From: Cyathus striatus | Lineage: Eukaryota > Basidiomycota > Agaricomycetes > Agaricales > Nidulariaceae | NCBI GenBank assembly: GCA_025738555.1 | Contig: JAOVFP010000007.1 | Coordinates: 248,001-312,000, forward strand | Length of the DNA: 64,000 nt | Reading direction: 5' to 3' | Part shown: piece by piece, positions 1 through 11,165 of the stretch | How the letters are laid out: each line of letters starts with the position of its first letter | Numbering within the stretch: the first letter of the stretch is position 1 | Made by a program: the position numbers and the translations under genes | The notes under the pieces: generated by a model | What the model was told of the DNA's origin: nothing | Seen by the model: only the letters and a program-made list of their open reading frames with translations | Database searches by the model: none

Positions 1-413
1 TTCAGTGTAGTCCAGGTAGAGTTCAGGTAGAGTCCAGGTAGAGTCCAGGTGAACTCCAGGTAATGTCTCAGCTACTTAGTACAGATAGAGTTCAGGTAGA
101 GTCCAGGTGAACCCCAGGTAATATCTCAACTACTTAGTACAGGTAGAGTTCAGGTAGAGTCCAGCTGGAGTCCAGGTGAACCCCAGGTAATGTCTCAACT
201 ACTTAGTACAGGTAGAGTCTAGGTAGAGTCCAGGTGAACTCTAGGTAATATATAAGCTACTTAGTACAGGTAGAGTCCAGGTAGAGTCCAGCTGGAGTCC
301 AGGTGAACCCCAGGTAATGTCTCAACTGCTTAGTACAAGTAGAGTCCAGGTAGAGTCCAGGTGAACCCCAGGTAATGTCTAAGCTACTTTGTACAGTAGA
401 GTCCAGGTAGAGT
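1..413. repeat. Tandem array with GGTAGAGTCCAGG core
   Basis: Six or seven copies of a unit with the cores AGGTAGAGTCCAGGTGAAC and CTACTTAGTACAG. Unit starts are spaced alternately about 57-58 and 69-71 bp because every second unit has an extra AGTCCAGCTGG block, so the true period is a dimer of about 127 bp. The array is interrupted at its right side by the TIR element at 414-1946 and resumes at 1955. No coding potential. Confidence 0.85.
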
Positions 414-1946
414 AGGACCCCTGAAAATGCCAACCAAGGATCAATCCCATTTCAGACAAATTGGCAGCCGTCAGGCTGCCAGGCCTGATGCAAATCAGAC
501 ATTTTGAGGTCGAAAATTGACAAAATGCTTGAGTTAAGATTAAGACAAAATCAGGCTGGTAGGGGCAAGGGTTGATCTAGAAATCAGACATTTATCATCT
601 TATCTGCTGCTGCTGCTGACATTTTTTGTATGATAGTGGAAGGTATTATTGGGCTGATATCGTGACCATATCAGAGGCAATGTCATGTCTTTTCTTCCAT
701 GGTATCACCCCACTGAGGCATGCGAGCATACCTTTGGTGAAGCACATTCAATCATAAAGGATTTTACTCATTTGGACTTCTTGTACATGGTTCCAAAACT
801 TGGAGTTAGAATGCGAGAAGCTATTCTATCTGCAACAATTTCTGATCACAATAAAATGGCAGCAGGCTACTGCCATACATATCTCGATCACTCTGATGCT
901 GATATATCAACACTAGCTGTATTCCCCTTTAATGACAAAATTAAACAAGCTTCACTAGTTGCTGTAGAGCAAGTGAAGATTCAGAGCTTGATGTTGTTTC
1001 TTTGGGTTTCGACTTCAAAGCTCAATGGTTGCAGAGAACAATTGTTACTGACAACTGACTCGTGGTTTCAAGACAATGTTGAGGTCGACTCCAATGGCGA
1101 AGAGAGTGTATGTGATACTACTGAGTTGCAAAAGCTGTAACATCTATGGTTTGTTTATTATTTATGTATGTCGAAATTCAACTTACTTGTTTATAATACA
1201 GAAATCAACAACACACACAACTCTCTACCAAACGGCTGGATTTCTTCCTCTGCTACTCACTCATCTTCAAACTGCAAGTATTTCACTGGATTATATATTG
1301 TGTATTGGTGATTTTGGCATTGTATACACCAGTGATAACATGGTTATGGTTGGCAAAGGCAAGTACTACAACCTTTTACTACTATCTATACTAGAACAGA
1401 TGGACTAAATGGATGGCATGCAGCTCATGAAGAGACAACAAATATAGCTGCACACTCTTATATCAGTGTTCAGGTCTTTGAACAGTTTGAAAGATTGAAC
1501 TTGTTCACATCCCTGACTGACAATACTGCCCATTTTCACACTTGACAGTTTGCCTTTCTACCTATTCTCAACTGTTATTGAAAGAGACTATGAGGCTATC
1601 ATGGATGAAGAAACCCCTCCCAGAACATGATTAATACCTGTTACACAAGTCTATGTGTCTAATTTTTTATAACTAGTTTTGCTGGTTTCAAACCAGAAGC
1701 GGTACCATAGAGCCTCCAGGAAGCTCCTGGACTGGGCTGGCACCATTTTAGGTGAAATTTGAGGCCTGATCCCATTTTCAGACATTTTCAGTGTTCCGGA
1801 AGGCCTGATGTGGAATTCAGACAAATTTTCGAAATTTTTTGAAGGCTTGATCTGGTTTGGACATTTTGGCCCAAATTTCCCAAAATTCATGCAGACAAAT
1901 CGGCCGTCCCAGGGATCAATCCTTGGTAGGCATTTTCAGGGGTCCT
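414..1946. mobile_element. 1.5 kb TIR DNA transposon with 8-bp target duplication
   Basis: The left end AGGACCCCTGAAAATGCC is repeated inverted at the right end, with one mismatch in this stretch. The similarity continues inward as a degenerate inverted repeat (GATCAATCCC and CAGACAAAT blocks). The element is flanked by GGTAGAGT at 406-413 and 1947-1954, an exact 8-bp target site duplication taken from the surrounding tandem array. An 8-bp duplication is known for hAT and for KDZ/Zisupton-type elements; the superfamily is not decided here. It carries one coding fragment (685-1140). Confidence 0.85.
685..1140 (+). CDS. Transposon-borne protein fragment, unknown family
   Basis: An open frame of 151 codons inside the TIR element. 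The motif PTEACEHTFGEA followed by KDFTHLDFLYMVPKL resembles, from memory, repeated uncharacterised Agaricomycete proteins; I cannot name a domain. The frame probably continues by splicing: GTAACA at 1137 fits a donor and ..ATACAG ending at 1201 fits an acceptor (65 bp), after which a further open frame runs to about 1280. The amino-terminal part is missing or unrecognised. It is probably the remains of the element's own protein. Function unknown. Confidence 0.45.
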   Translation: MSFLPWYHPTEACEHTFGEAHSIIKDFTHLDFLYMVPKLGVRMREAILSATISDHNKMAAGYCHTYLDHSDADISTLAVFPFNDKIKQASLVAVEQVKIQSLMLFLWVSTSKLNGCREQLLLTTDSWFQDNVEVDSNGEESVCDTTELQKL

Positions 1947-1954
1947 GGTAGAGT

Positions 1955-2150
1955 CTATCTGAAGCCCAGTTGACTAAGTCCAGTGGACTCCAGGTGTATT
2001 CCAGTTATTTCTGGACTCTACCTGAACTTTACCTGGAGTCCAGCTGGAGTCTATCTAAATCCTACAATTTTTCTATATAAAGTTCATGTAGAGTCCAGGT
2101 AGAGTCCAGTAAAGTCCAGGTGGACTTCAGGTGGACTCCACCTGATTCCA
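1955..2150. repeat. Continuation of the GGTAGAGTCC / GGACTCCA array
   Basis: After the TIR element the array resumes with degenerate units (GTAGAGTCCAG, GTGGACTCCAGGTG, CTGGACTCTACCTG), now in both orientations. It appears related to the GGAGTCCA-type arrays at 22785, 42790, 43140 and 52415. Confidence 0.7.
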
Positions 2151-3879
2151 TGGGGCAGTGTAATGACCTCTCAGCCAGAGTCTTATCTCCTGATAGGAAA
2201 GGACTTGTGCCATCAGTGTGGCGCTCAGTAAAATCATGAGGCTGTTGGCACAGAGTGTTGGCTGGTTGTGGAAAAGCAGTATGGGGGCTGATTCTATGAC
2301 TCTGTGCTTCACTTATGAAGATCTTGAAAAAGTGAACATATCATCTGGGATTTACTGTTATGCTAGTATCTTATTTCAGTACTACATGATGTCTTGTTCT
2401 GATTTCAAACAAGAAAACAGTGACAACCTGTTAAATCAACCATAAAACCATATATGGCCATATTTACACCCATCCCATACCATTGAGAGCTCAAAAAAAA
2501 TTCATATGGTATGGTTATGGCTGAAATCCATACTGAAAATGGTTTTGATAATATGGGCATAACCCATATATATTCCAGTCCCTCTTGTCGTCTCCTAGTC
2601 CAACTCTTATGTTATCATTAATTATTACAGCATTGGGGGGATTGGCCGAAAAGTTGCAAAACTTCAGATATTTGGAGGTAAAAGCATTGAAATGGAGTAG
2701 ATTTTGTGATTGATAGAGAGTGCTCAACTGTGAATCAGGGGTACACATTCCATCCCTCATCACACTCATTCACCATTCTGATTTCTAACATACCTTAAAT
2801 AGATGTCTGGAAGCCTCCCTCCCCAAGCAATGATTGACACAATCACTCCAGATTGATAGCCAGTGGTTTACTCAGCTTGGGAATGTAGTCTATGCAATCA
2901 TTAGCAACTTTCACTATCAGCAGTTTAAGCTAAAGTTTTGCCATGACATTGTCGAAAGTGAATCGTGGAGTTAGTAATGGGGCATTCACCTGTGGCAGCC
3001 TGTGGGTCTGAAGTATCTAAGACTACCTTTTCTGTGGTATGTTGTTTAATTGCACTTGTGTTTGTAATTGGAAGACACCAATTGGGCATATAGGTGAACT
3101 CTGGAAGGAATTTGCTTCATGCTTCTAGGGGATCGACATCATTCCCAAGTGATGGTACACCTAGTAGGACAACAAAGTAGGGATTATCGGTGTCTTCCAG
3201 TTACCATCTCTACCCACCCACTGTGTCACAATGACACCACCTCATCCCTGCAAGCACACAGTTGTCACCACATTGTTGACCTTCTTCCTCTTCTTTCCCT
3301 TCTCCCTTCCTCTTGACAATGACAGCCCCTTTCCTGTTGTTAGTCCACTTTGCCAAAAAAATGATGACTCATGTGGTCAACCTGAAGACAGGCTTGATTC
3401 CTCCTGCTTTTCTACCAGTATGAAACACTGAATTGTATATTTTTTCTGTAGATAGTTTTTATCCATGATTTTGGAATTTCTATACAACATATAGGTACAA
3501 TTTTCACCATTGGATACCACTATTTACATTACAGTGTGCTTGCTCCAACTATCTTCGCATTCCATTGGTAATAATTACCACACAGGCATTCATTGTTTAG
3601 TACTTGTAAAATTTATGATAAACCATTTCACTTGTTTCCTTATATTTCTTCATAATATCTAAATATTTTATTACATGGTTCAAATCCAGCTCAAATTTGA
3701 AATCATGAAATATTGTCAGGATAAAATGACCAAAATTTGAACTGAATTCTGTAGAGTTATTTGAGGGTACTGGTGGTAGTGGGCTTTGCTGCTTGCCAGC
3801 CCTATTTCTTTATTTGAATTTCCTCTGGATGCTGTTCTGATTCAACCTCTCAAATGCCAACAACAATGTTCCTACAGTG
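2151..3879. other. Intergenic sequence, no gene supported
   Basis: Only short open frames. At 2440-2580 there is a cluster of CCATAC/GTATGG and CATATGG motifs in both orientations, like the subterminal regions of the hAT-like element at 50151-51534, so this may be a relic of such an element. Nothing else recognisable. Confidence 0.5.
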
Positions 3880-3884
3880 GCCTT

Positions 3885-4424
3885 TATTGAGAATAGAGTA
3901 GGGGAGATGGAAGGTAATGAATTAGATTGGGTAGTCTACTCCCCAAGCTCGAGGGGTTTATATACTATTCTACAGTAGCTACTACTGCACCCTTTCGACC
4001 AACTGTTTGTCGAATTATGCTGTGACAACAATGAACAGTTGGACCCTCTGTTCAAGGGTCAGTGTGATGCGTGACAAATTGAGGATCCATTCATCACTAA
4101 ATGATTTTGAGCTAAATTTTTCACAAAAAGCAATGATTTTATTTCATGTTTTTAAATATTTCCTTGTACCTCTGTTCATGGGGAGCTGTGATGCATGACG
4201 AAAGGTATATTTGTTCAAGTTCATGGCATTGTGTGATGCGTTACTGAACAGTTGGTTGAAAGGGTGCAGTACTAATATATACTTGTATTCTATCATGTCT
4301 GTCAGAGAGTGCAATATGAGCTATGCTCTATCACATTTACCTTAGAGCTGCCTTTTGGCATCCTTACTAAGCAGCCTCCTCGGCATGGCACACGGAGTTG
4401 CTATGTGCCTATATAATTTCAACA
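3885..4424 (-). repeat. Copia 3' LTR (contains a MITE)
   Basis: Reads TGTTGAAATTATATAGGC on the minus strand and ends ..TCTATTCTCAATA. It matches the LTR at 14462-14670 closely, apart from the MITE at 3985-4269 and a short stretch (about 40 bp around the insertion) that is absent from the other LTR. The shared block includes CATGGCACACGGAGTTGC. Confidence 0.9.
3985..4269. mobile_element. 285-bp MITE in the copia LTR
   Basis: The termini CTGCACCCTTTCGACCAACTG and the inverse at 4246-4269 form TIRs of about 24 bp with one or two mismatches. It is flanked by TACTA on both sides (3980-3984 and 4270-4274), a 5-bp target duplication (or TA within it). No coding capacity. Absent from the other LTR, which shows it inserted after the copia element. 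Confidence 0.8.
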
Positions 4425-6594
4425 CTCCCCCTCAACTCCGGTGTGCATTCCAAGTCTAAGTCATAAGTCTTCAAACTTAGGCTTTGGAAGTGCCTTCGTG
4501 AATATATCAGAAATATTATCTTCAGATGCACAGTGGCATATCTTGATTTCGTTTGAAATCACCTTGCACATGAAGTGGTGTTGGACATCAATATGTTTAC
4601 TTCTCATGTGAAATCCTGAGTTGTGGGAGAAGTTGATTGCTGAGCGGTTGTCCATGAGCAATCGTGTTGGCTTTTGAAGTTCAAGATTTAATTCAACTAG
4701 GACTTTGTGCAACCATATAGCATTGCATGTAGCAAGTCCTGCCGCCATGTATTCTGCCTCCATGGTAGATAAGGCAACTGTAGGCTGTTTCTTTGAGCAC
4801 CAAGAAATTGGCCCACCAGCTAACATAGAGACAAAGCCAGAAATAGAATGACGGTCATCTGGGTGTCCAGCCCAATCAGAATCCGAATAAATTTCTGGAT
4901 CAATATTTGTGTCAGGTGATGATTTCATAAAATCAGACACATTGTATCAAAGTCCAAGATTTTGTGCACCATTGAGATAGTGGAGAACTCATTTCAATGC
5001 TCCCCAATGAATTGGAGATGGGTTGGACATAAATTGAGAGAGATACTGTGCAGCAAAGGCAATGTATGGCCTTGTGTTATGAGCTGCCCACATAAGTGAG
5101 CCAACACCTTGGGCATAGTCTGGTATACTGTATTTTTTGGTGTCTGGTGTTTTGGTTAATTTTAGGCCAGGCTCCATAGGTATTTTAATGGGATGAGAGT
5201 CCAGCATATTGAAACGTTCTAATACCTTGTGGATATATTGCTTTTGTGTTAACATAATGGTTCCATGATTAATATCACAAGTGACTTCAATTCCGACAAT
5301 CTTCTTTAAGTTGCCTAAGTTGGTAATTGTGAATCACTCGTGTAGTTGGTTTTTGATTGTGGCAATCTCGGAGTCCGAACCAAAAATAGCCATATCATCA
5401 ACATGTACTGCAATGATGGCAAGATGTCCATCATTTTGTTGGAAATAGACACACTGGTCAGACATTAGATGTTTGAAACCCATTTCAAGAAATACACTAT
5501 TGAGTTTTTCATTCCAAACTCTGCTGGATTGCTTGAGGCTATAAAGTGCTTGTTTTAATTGTAGTACTTTTTTAGATCCATCTTTGTATCCTGGAATTTG
5601 CTGCATGTATATATCTTCCTTTAATTCTGCATTTAGATATGCGCCAACAACATCGACAATGTGAGCACTCAGTCCTAAAATAGTGGATATTACAATAAGA
5701 AATCAAAGCATTTTGAGTCACATAACCAGTGCAAAAGTTTCATCAAAGTCCATGCCAGGAATTTGGGAGAATCCCTTTGCAACCAGTCGTGCCTTGTGAT
5801 GTGTGAATTTTCCTTCAGAATCCTCCTTTAATTTGTAGACCCATCTGCATGCAATAGGAGCTCTGTCTTTAGGTAGGTCTACTTTAATGAATGTGCCCAG
5901 CTTTATTAGCTGATCCATTTCTTTATCCATGGCCTTTTTCCATTCAGGCCAGTCAGGACAGCGCATGGCTTCTTGCAAGGTAGAGGGGTCATTTCCTTCT
6001 GTAAAACTGAGAAGAACCAGATCTTTGGTGTAATTTGAAGTGTCTTGTGGCTTTCTCGGTCCACGTGTGTCAGGGTTACTGAGCTTAGCATAATTTACAG
6101 GTGGTAAATTACGTTTTGGGTGCTCATTGCGAGTTTTTGTAGTGGGATCAAGTTTAGCAGGTTCTTCAGGTATTTGCTCTTCACCTTGCTTGTCTGTTTC
6201 TTCTTTCTCCCCCTCAAGCAAGGTGGAGGTGGGAATGATAATTTCATCCTGAGGGTCTATTTGGGGCACATCTTGAGAGAAAATAACATTTCAGGAGGTT
6301 TGAATTTGGTGAGTTGCAGCATTATAATACCTATAACCTTTGGTTCCAGCAGCAATTCCAGTAAATATAAATTTCCTAGACTTTGGATCTAATTTAGATC
6401 TTTTATCATCTTGCTGTAAGACCCAGCAGGTGCATTCAAATTCTTCAATGAGAGAAACATCTGGCTTATTGCCAGAGAAAGCTTCTTCAGGTGTCAATCC
6501 CTCAGGTAGTGCACATGTTGGAGATCTATTTTTAAGATATGTCACATAAGCGACAGCTTCTGGCCACAAATGTTTGGTAATATTGTGTGAAAAT
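4419..6594 (-). pseudogene. Copia pol, 3' part: integrase end, reverse transcriptase, RNase H
   Basis: Translation in one frame gives, in order: the integrase tail (LWPEAVAYVTYLKNRSPT), the RT_2-type start (ACRWVYKLKEDSEGKF, ARLVAKGFSQ), the RT catalytic region (HVDDMAIFG) and RNase H (DSDWAGHPDDRHSISGF, ALSTMEAEYMA). The normal protein end (VEGEC) closes with a TGA formed by the first bases of the LTR. In-frame TGA codons occur near 5718, 5334, 4989, 4947 and 4461, each where arginine fits. Not functional. Confidence 0.9.
4425..4433 (-). promoter_or_regulatory. Copia polypurine tract
   Basis: On the minus strand the purine run GAGGGGGAG lies directly before the 3' LTR start TGTTGAAA. This is the expected position for the plus-strand primer of reverse transcription. 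Confidence 0.75.
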
Positions 6595-6616
6595 CATAAG
6601 TGTCAGCCAATATTTT

Positions 6617-6670
6617 CAAAAAAGCCTAGGATAATTGATTGCCTCAATCATGCAAGCCAGGCTTTTTTTG
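6617..6670. repeat. Subterminal hairpin of fold-back 1 (left)
   Basis: An imperfect inverted repeat of about 25 bp per arm around the 3-nt loop CCT at 6642-6644 (AAAAAAGCC.. against ..GGCTTTTTT). The same hairpin is repeated in the right arm near 10066-10120. The position, just inside GTGTCAGCCA, matches fold-back 3. Confidence 0.75.
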
Positions 6671-6689
6671 AGTGCCTATCTTTGTATGG

Positions 6690-7010
6690 GTATTAGTCTT
6701 TTAGTGATCAAAAACAATCATTGGTTTATTCTAATTGAATATTACTACTAATCTATTAGTGATCATGGGCAATCATTGGTTCATTCTAATTGAATATTAC
6801 TATTAATCTATTGGTGATCATAAACAATCATTGGTTCATTCTAGTTGAATATTACTATTAATTTATTGGTGATCATAAACAATCATTGGTTCATTCTAGT
6901 TGAATATTACTATTAATTTATTGATGATCATACACAACCATTGGCTCAATCCAATTGAATATTACTACTAATCTATTAGTGATCATAAACAATCATAAAG
7001 AATACTAGTT
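6690..7010. repeat. Array A of fold-back 1, left arm
   Basis: Five to six tandem units of about 55 bp with the cores TTAGTGATCATAAACAATCATTGG and TTCTAATTGAATATTACTA (written here in pieces: TTAGTGATCATAAAC, AATCATTGGTTC). The inverse array is at about 9795-10045. The GTGATCA motif recurs in the corresponding arrays of fold-backs 2 and 3. Confidence 0.8.
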
Positions 7011-7310
7011 GGATATTGCATCAGTTGGTCACGCTGTTTGAAGCATGTCACATGTGTCACAGGTTCGCGCGCTTCGGTATTTCGCGCGCATCACACTACT
7101 TTCCCGCGCCTCATAGATTTCCAGCGGATCACTATTTTCCCGCGCTTCACATTACTTTCCCGCGCCTGAAATATTTCTCGCGCGTCACATTTGTCACAGT
7201 TTCACGCCACAGGTTCGCGCGCTTCGGTATTTCCCGCGCTTCCCATTACTTTCCCGCGCTAAACACTACTTTCCCGCGCTGTACACATTTCTCGCGCGTC
7301 ACAATTTTCA

Positions 7311-8130
7311 GGCGTGTCACGCTATTCACACGCGTCACACTATTTACACGCGCGTCACGCTGTTCATGCGTGTGACGCTATTCACACGCGTCACGCTATG
7401 CAAGCGTGTCACACTATTTATACGCGTGTCACGCTGTTCATGCGTGTGACGCTATTCACACGTGTCACGCTATTCACACGCGTCACACTATTTACATGCA
7501 TGTCACGCAATTCGCACGCGTCACACTATTTACACGCGTGTCACGCTATTCACACGCGTCACACTATTTACACGCACGTCACGCTATTCATACGCGTCAC
7601 GCTATGCACGCGTGTCACGCTGTTCATACGTGTCACGCTATTTATGCGTGTCGCGCTATTCACGCTATTCGCACGCGTCACACTATTTACACGCGCGTCA
7701 CGCTGGTCATGCGTGTCACGCTATTCACATGTGTCACGCTATTCACATGCGTCACGCTATTCGCACGCGTCACACTATTTACACGCGCGTCACGTTATTC
7801 ATGCGCGTCACGCTATTCATACGTGTCACGGTATTCACACGCGTCACGCTGTTCATGCGTGTCACGGTATTCACGCGTGTCACACTATGGACGCATGTCA
7901 TGATATTCACACGTGTTACGCTATTCACCCAGGTCACACTGTTCATGTGTGTCACACTATTCACATGCGTCACACTATGCACATGTGTCACACTATTTAC
8001 ATGCCTGTCCTGCTGTTCATGTGTGTCATGCTCTTCATGTGCATTATGATATTCATGCATGTCATGCTATTCACATGTGTCACACTGTTCATGCACATTA
8101 CACTATTCACACATCACTCTTTCTTGTGCA
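7311..8130. repeat. 18-bp satellite array, left arm of fold-back 1
   Basis: About 45 degenerate copies of an 18-20 bp unit (TCACGCTATTCACACGCG and variants). CpG-rich outward and progressively TG/CA-rich inward. It produces long open frames in several phases because of the period; these are not genes. The mirror array is at 8936-9612. Confidence 0.9.
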
Positions 8131-8245
8131 TCACACTATGTGTTAATGCATATCATGCAGTATTCACATTGTACTTTCATGCCTGTTACTTAACTTTCAC
8201 TTGTATGCTATTCACACAAGTTCATGCTATTGACATGATATGGAC

Positions 8246-8875
8246 TTATTACCCTTATCACTGAATGTGTGATGTATATGAATTATCTCTAATAATGAAC
8301 AAGTGTCTAAAGCATAGTAAATATTTAAATGTGTACTAGTAAAATTGAAGGGTGTAATACAAATATGACAATTAGAAAGTTATGGGAGTGGAAATTAACT
8401 CTGTATCATGTAGAATGTGTATACAGTTGGAGCTTTGACAGAGTATGAAAATTTGAAATGGCATGATATGAGATGTTTTACAATCAAGTCAGGATATGAG
8501 ATAATGATAATTTTGGAAATATTAACAACTAGACAAAAAAAGATATGTGATGAAAGAATCACACATGGATACCAAATATAAAATAATGGTAAACATATGT
8601 GATGTCACAAGTTATTACATGACTATGTTTCTTGCATCAGACTATTGGTTATTCTAATATCTTCAACACATATTATTGAGGCACATACCTGCTTACTATA
8701 TATGACTACACAACAGTTTTCTTTGTTTTATTAAGACAGAGAGTTAATGAAAATGACTATCACTCCTATTGATATTGTGTCACAATCAGTTTCACTTCTG
8801 TGCTGCTATATGTATTCACTTCTATGACATGTAATGTATGGTTCTTTTAATATTCATATACCTTTCTGAGCATAA
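8246..8875. other. Core of fold-back 1, no gene
   Basis: AT-rich unique sequence between the inverted arms. No open frame beyond about 50 codons, no transposase motif, so the element is non-autonomous. Confidence 0.7.
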
Positions 8876-8935
8876 TGTCCATATCATGTTAACAGCATGA
8901 CAAGTGAAAGTTAAGTAACAGGCATGGAAGTAGAA

Positions 8936-9612
8936 TGTGAATGTGTGAATAGCATGATGCACATGAATAGCATGATGTGTGTGAATAGCATGACACGAAT
9001 AAATAGTGTGACACATATGAACAGCGTGACACATATGAACAGCGTGACACGTATGAACAGTGTGACATGTATAAACAGCGCAATGCGTGTGAATAGTGTG
9101 ACACACATAAATAGCGTGATGCGTGTGAATAGCCGTCAATAGTATGACGTGTGTGAATGGTGTGACATGTATGAACAGCGTGACACGCGTGCATAGCGTG
9201 ACGCGTGTGAATAGCGTGACACGCATGAACAGCGTGACGCGCGTGTAAATAGTGTGACATGCCTGCATAGCGTGACGCGCGTGTAAATAGTGTGACGCGT
9301 GTGAATAGCGTGACATGTATGAACAGCGTGACGCGTATGAATAGCGTGACGTGCGTGCATAGCGTGACACATATGAATAGCGTGATGTGCGTGTAAATAG
9401 TGTGACACGTGTGAATAGCGTGACACGCGTGTAAATAGCGTGACGCGTGCGAATAGCGTGACGCGTGCGAATAGCGTGACGCGTGCGAATAGCGTGACGC
9501 GTGCGAATAGCGTGACGCGTGCGAATAGCGTGACGCGTGCGAATAGCGTGACGCGTGCGAATAGCGTGACGCGTGCGAATAGCGTGACGCGTGCGAATAG
9601 CGTGACACACCT
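8936..9612. repeat. 18-bp satellite array, right arm of fold-back 1
   Basis: The inverse of the left array. Near 9438-9604 nine consecutive copies of GCGTGACGCGTGCGAATA are identical, indicating recent local expansion or homogenisation, while units nearer the core are diverged and TG/CA-rich. Confidence 0.9.
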
Positions 9613-10147
9613 GAAAATTGCGACGCGCGGGAAAGTAGTGTGAAGCGCGGGAAAGTAATGATCCGCTGGAAATCTGTGAGGCGTGGGAAAGTAGTGTGAT
9701 GCGCGCGAAATACCGAGGCGCGCGAACCTGTGACACATGTGACATGCTCAAACAGCGTGACCAACTGATGCAATATCCAATTAGTATTCTTTATAATTGT
9801 TTATAATCACTAATAGATTAGTAGTAATATTCAATTGGATTGAGCCAATGATTGTGTATGATCATCAATAAATTAATAGTAATATTCAACTAGAATGAAC
9901 CAATGATTGTTTATGATCACCAATAGATTAATAGTAATATTCAATTAGAATGAACCAATGATTGCCCATGATCACTAATAGATTAGTAGTAATATTCAAT
10001 TAGAATAAACCAATGATTGTTTTTGATCACTAAAAGACTAATACCCATACAAAGATAGGCACTCAAAAAAGCCTGGCTTGCATGATTGAGACAATCGATT
10101 ATCCTAGGCTTTTTTTGAAAATATTGGCTGACACCACTCATGAAAAT

Positions 10148-11165
10148 AACATTGTGCTTTTCCATCTGTAAATGTAATAAAATAGCACACTCCCCCTATT
10201 CTAGTAGTGCTAGATGGCCCCCACACATCTGAGACAGTCAGATCTCCAATTTCAGCAATTTCAGTAAGTGATTCCTTTGGGAATGGTTGAACATGGTGTT
10301 TAGCCTGAATGCAGGCTTCACACTGCAAGTCTGGTTCTGTACCAGTAGTAATTTCCATTCCAGTGACCATAGATTTATTCTTCAGCAATTTTACTGACCC
10401 CATGTTAAGATGACCAAAAACACAATGCCATTCATTCCATGTGTGAGATGCAGGTCGAGTTCACATTAGAAATATTTGATCTTGTTTGTCAACAGACTTA
10501 ACATGCATGTTGTACAAACATCCTGATTTAGATCCTTCAGCTATAATTTGCTTCTTCGGAGAATGGATTTTGATAGAGTCTCTGCTAAGCAAAATGTCAA
10601 ACTTTTTATCAGTGACACATGTTAAAGAAATAAGGTTGTGGGGTGCAGAGGGTACATGAACAACATCTCATAGTGTAAGTGTGAAAGGCACAATTGTTTC
10701 CAACTGTAGATATGAGATGTATAGTACCTCGCCCTAAAGCAACCTGGGGTTCTCCAAACCCTTTAACTGAATGGCCAGTAATGGGATCGTAAGTGGTGAA
10801 TGCATTATGGTCGTGAGCAATATGCAAAGTGGCTGCAGAGTCTGCAAGCCAGGAATTTTGAGATAATGAAACTAGAGCAATATTGGGCTCTATTTCAGAG
10901 ATGAAAGAATATTCATCTTCTGTTGCCTCATGTGCCTTGTTGTGTCTTCTGTGCCTATTAGAATCATTGTTATTGTTTGATTTCCCATCAGAGTGTGGAG
11001 ATCAACAATCCAATTTGATGTGTCCAATGCAGCTGCAATTATAACATGTTACTTTGGGGTTAAACTTTTTCTTGCTATTCCAAGCAGTAAAAGCTGAGTC
11101 TCCAGTTTGACTCTTTGCGTTAAGTCATCTCTCATGTTCCAAAATGCGAGCTGTAAGCATCAGGA
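10148..11165 (-). pseudogene. Copia gag end, protease and integrase start
   Basis: On the minus strand: a CCHC zinc knuckle (CYNCSCIGHIKLDC), a protease-like site where the usual DSG is DSA (WLADSAAT), the pre-integrase motif GHLNMGSVKLL with a CxxC (CEACIQAKHHVQPFP), and the integrase start (DVWGP, YFITFTDGKAQCYF). TGA codons near 11125 and 11002 replace arginine. About 100 residues of the integrase core are missing between here and the segment beyond fold-back 1, and the frames do not join, so the copia seems to have been deleted here before or during that insertion. Confidence 0.85.

Larger units (their letters stand above)
6595..10139. mobile_element. Fold-back element 1 (GTGTCAGCC family), 3.5 kb
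   Basis: The left end is CATAAGTGTCAGCCAATATTTTC; the right end, read inverted, is AGTGGTGTCAGCCAATATTTTC, so the two termini differ outside GTGTCAGCC. Flanks GTGAAAAT (6587-6594) and ATGAAAAT (10140-10147) are an 8-bp duplication with one mismatch; the right boundary is uncertain by a base. The arms (about 6595-8245 and 8876-10139) are inverted copies containing, from outside in, a subterminal hairpin, a roughly 55-bp tandem array with GTGATCA, a CCCGCGC-rich stretch, and an 18-bp tandem array with TCACGC. The core of about 0.6 kb has no gene. It lies within the copia element, in the opposite orientation to fold-backs 2 and 3. Confidence 0.88.

Noticed and set aside
7314..9751. Long open frames of 200-316 codons (repeating SRYSHASHYLHA-like and RVTLFTRVTLF-like) on both strands
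   Set aside because: They follow the 18-bp satellite, appear in several frames at once and have no domain; an 18-bp period free of stops explains them.
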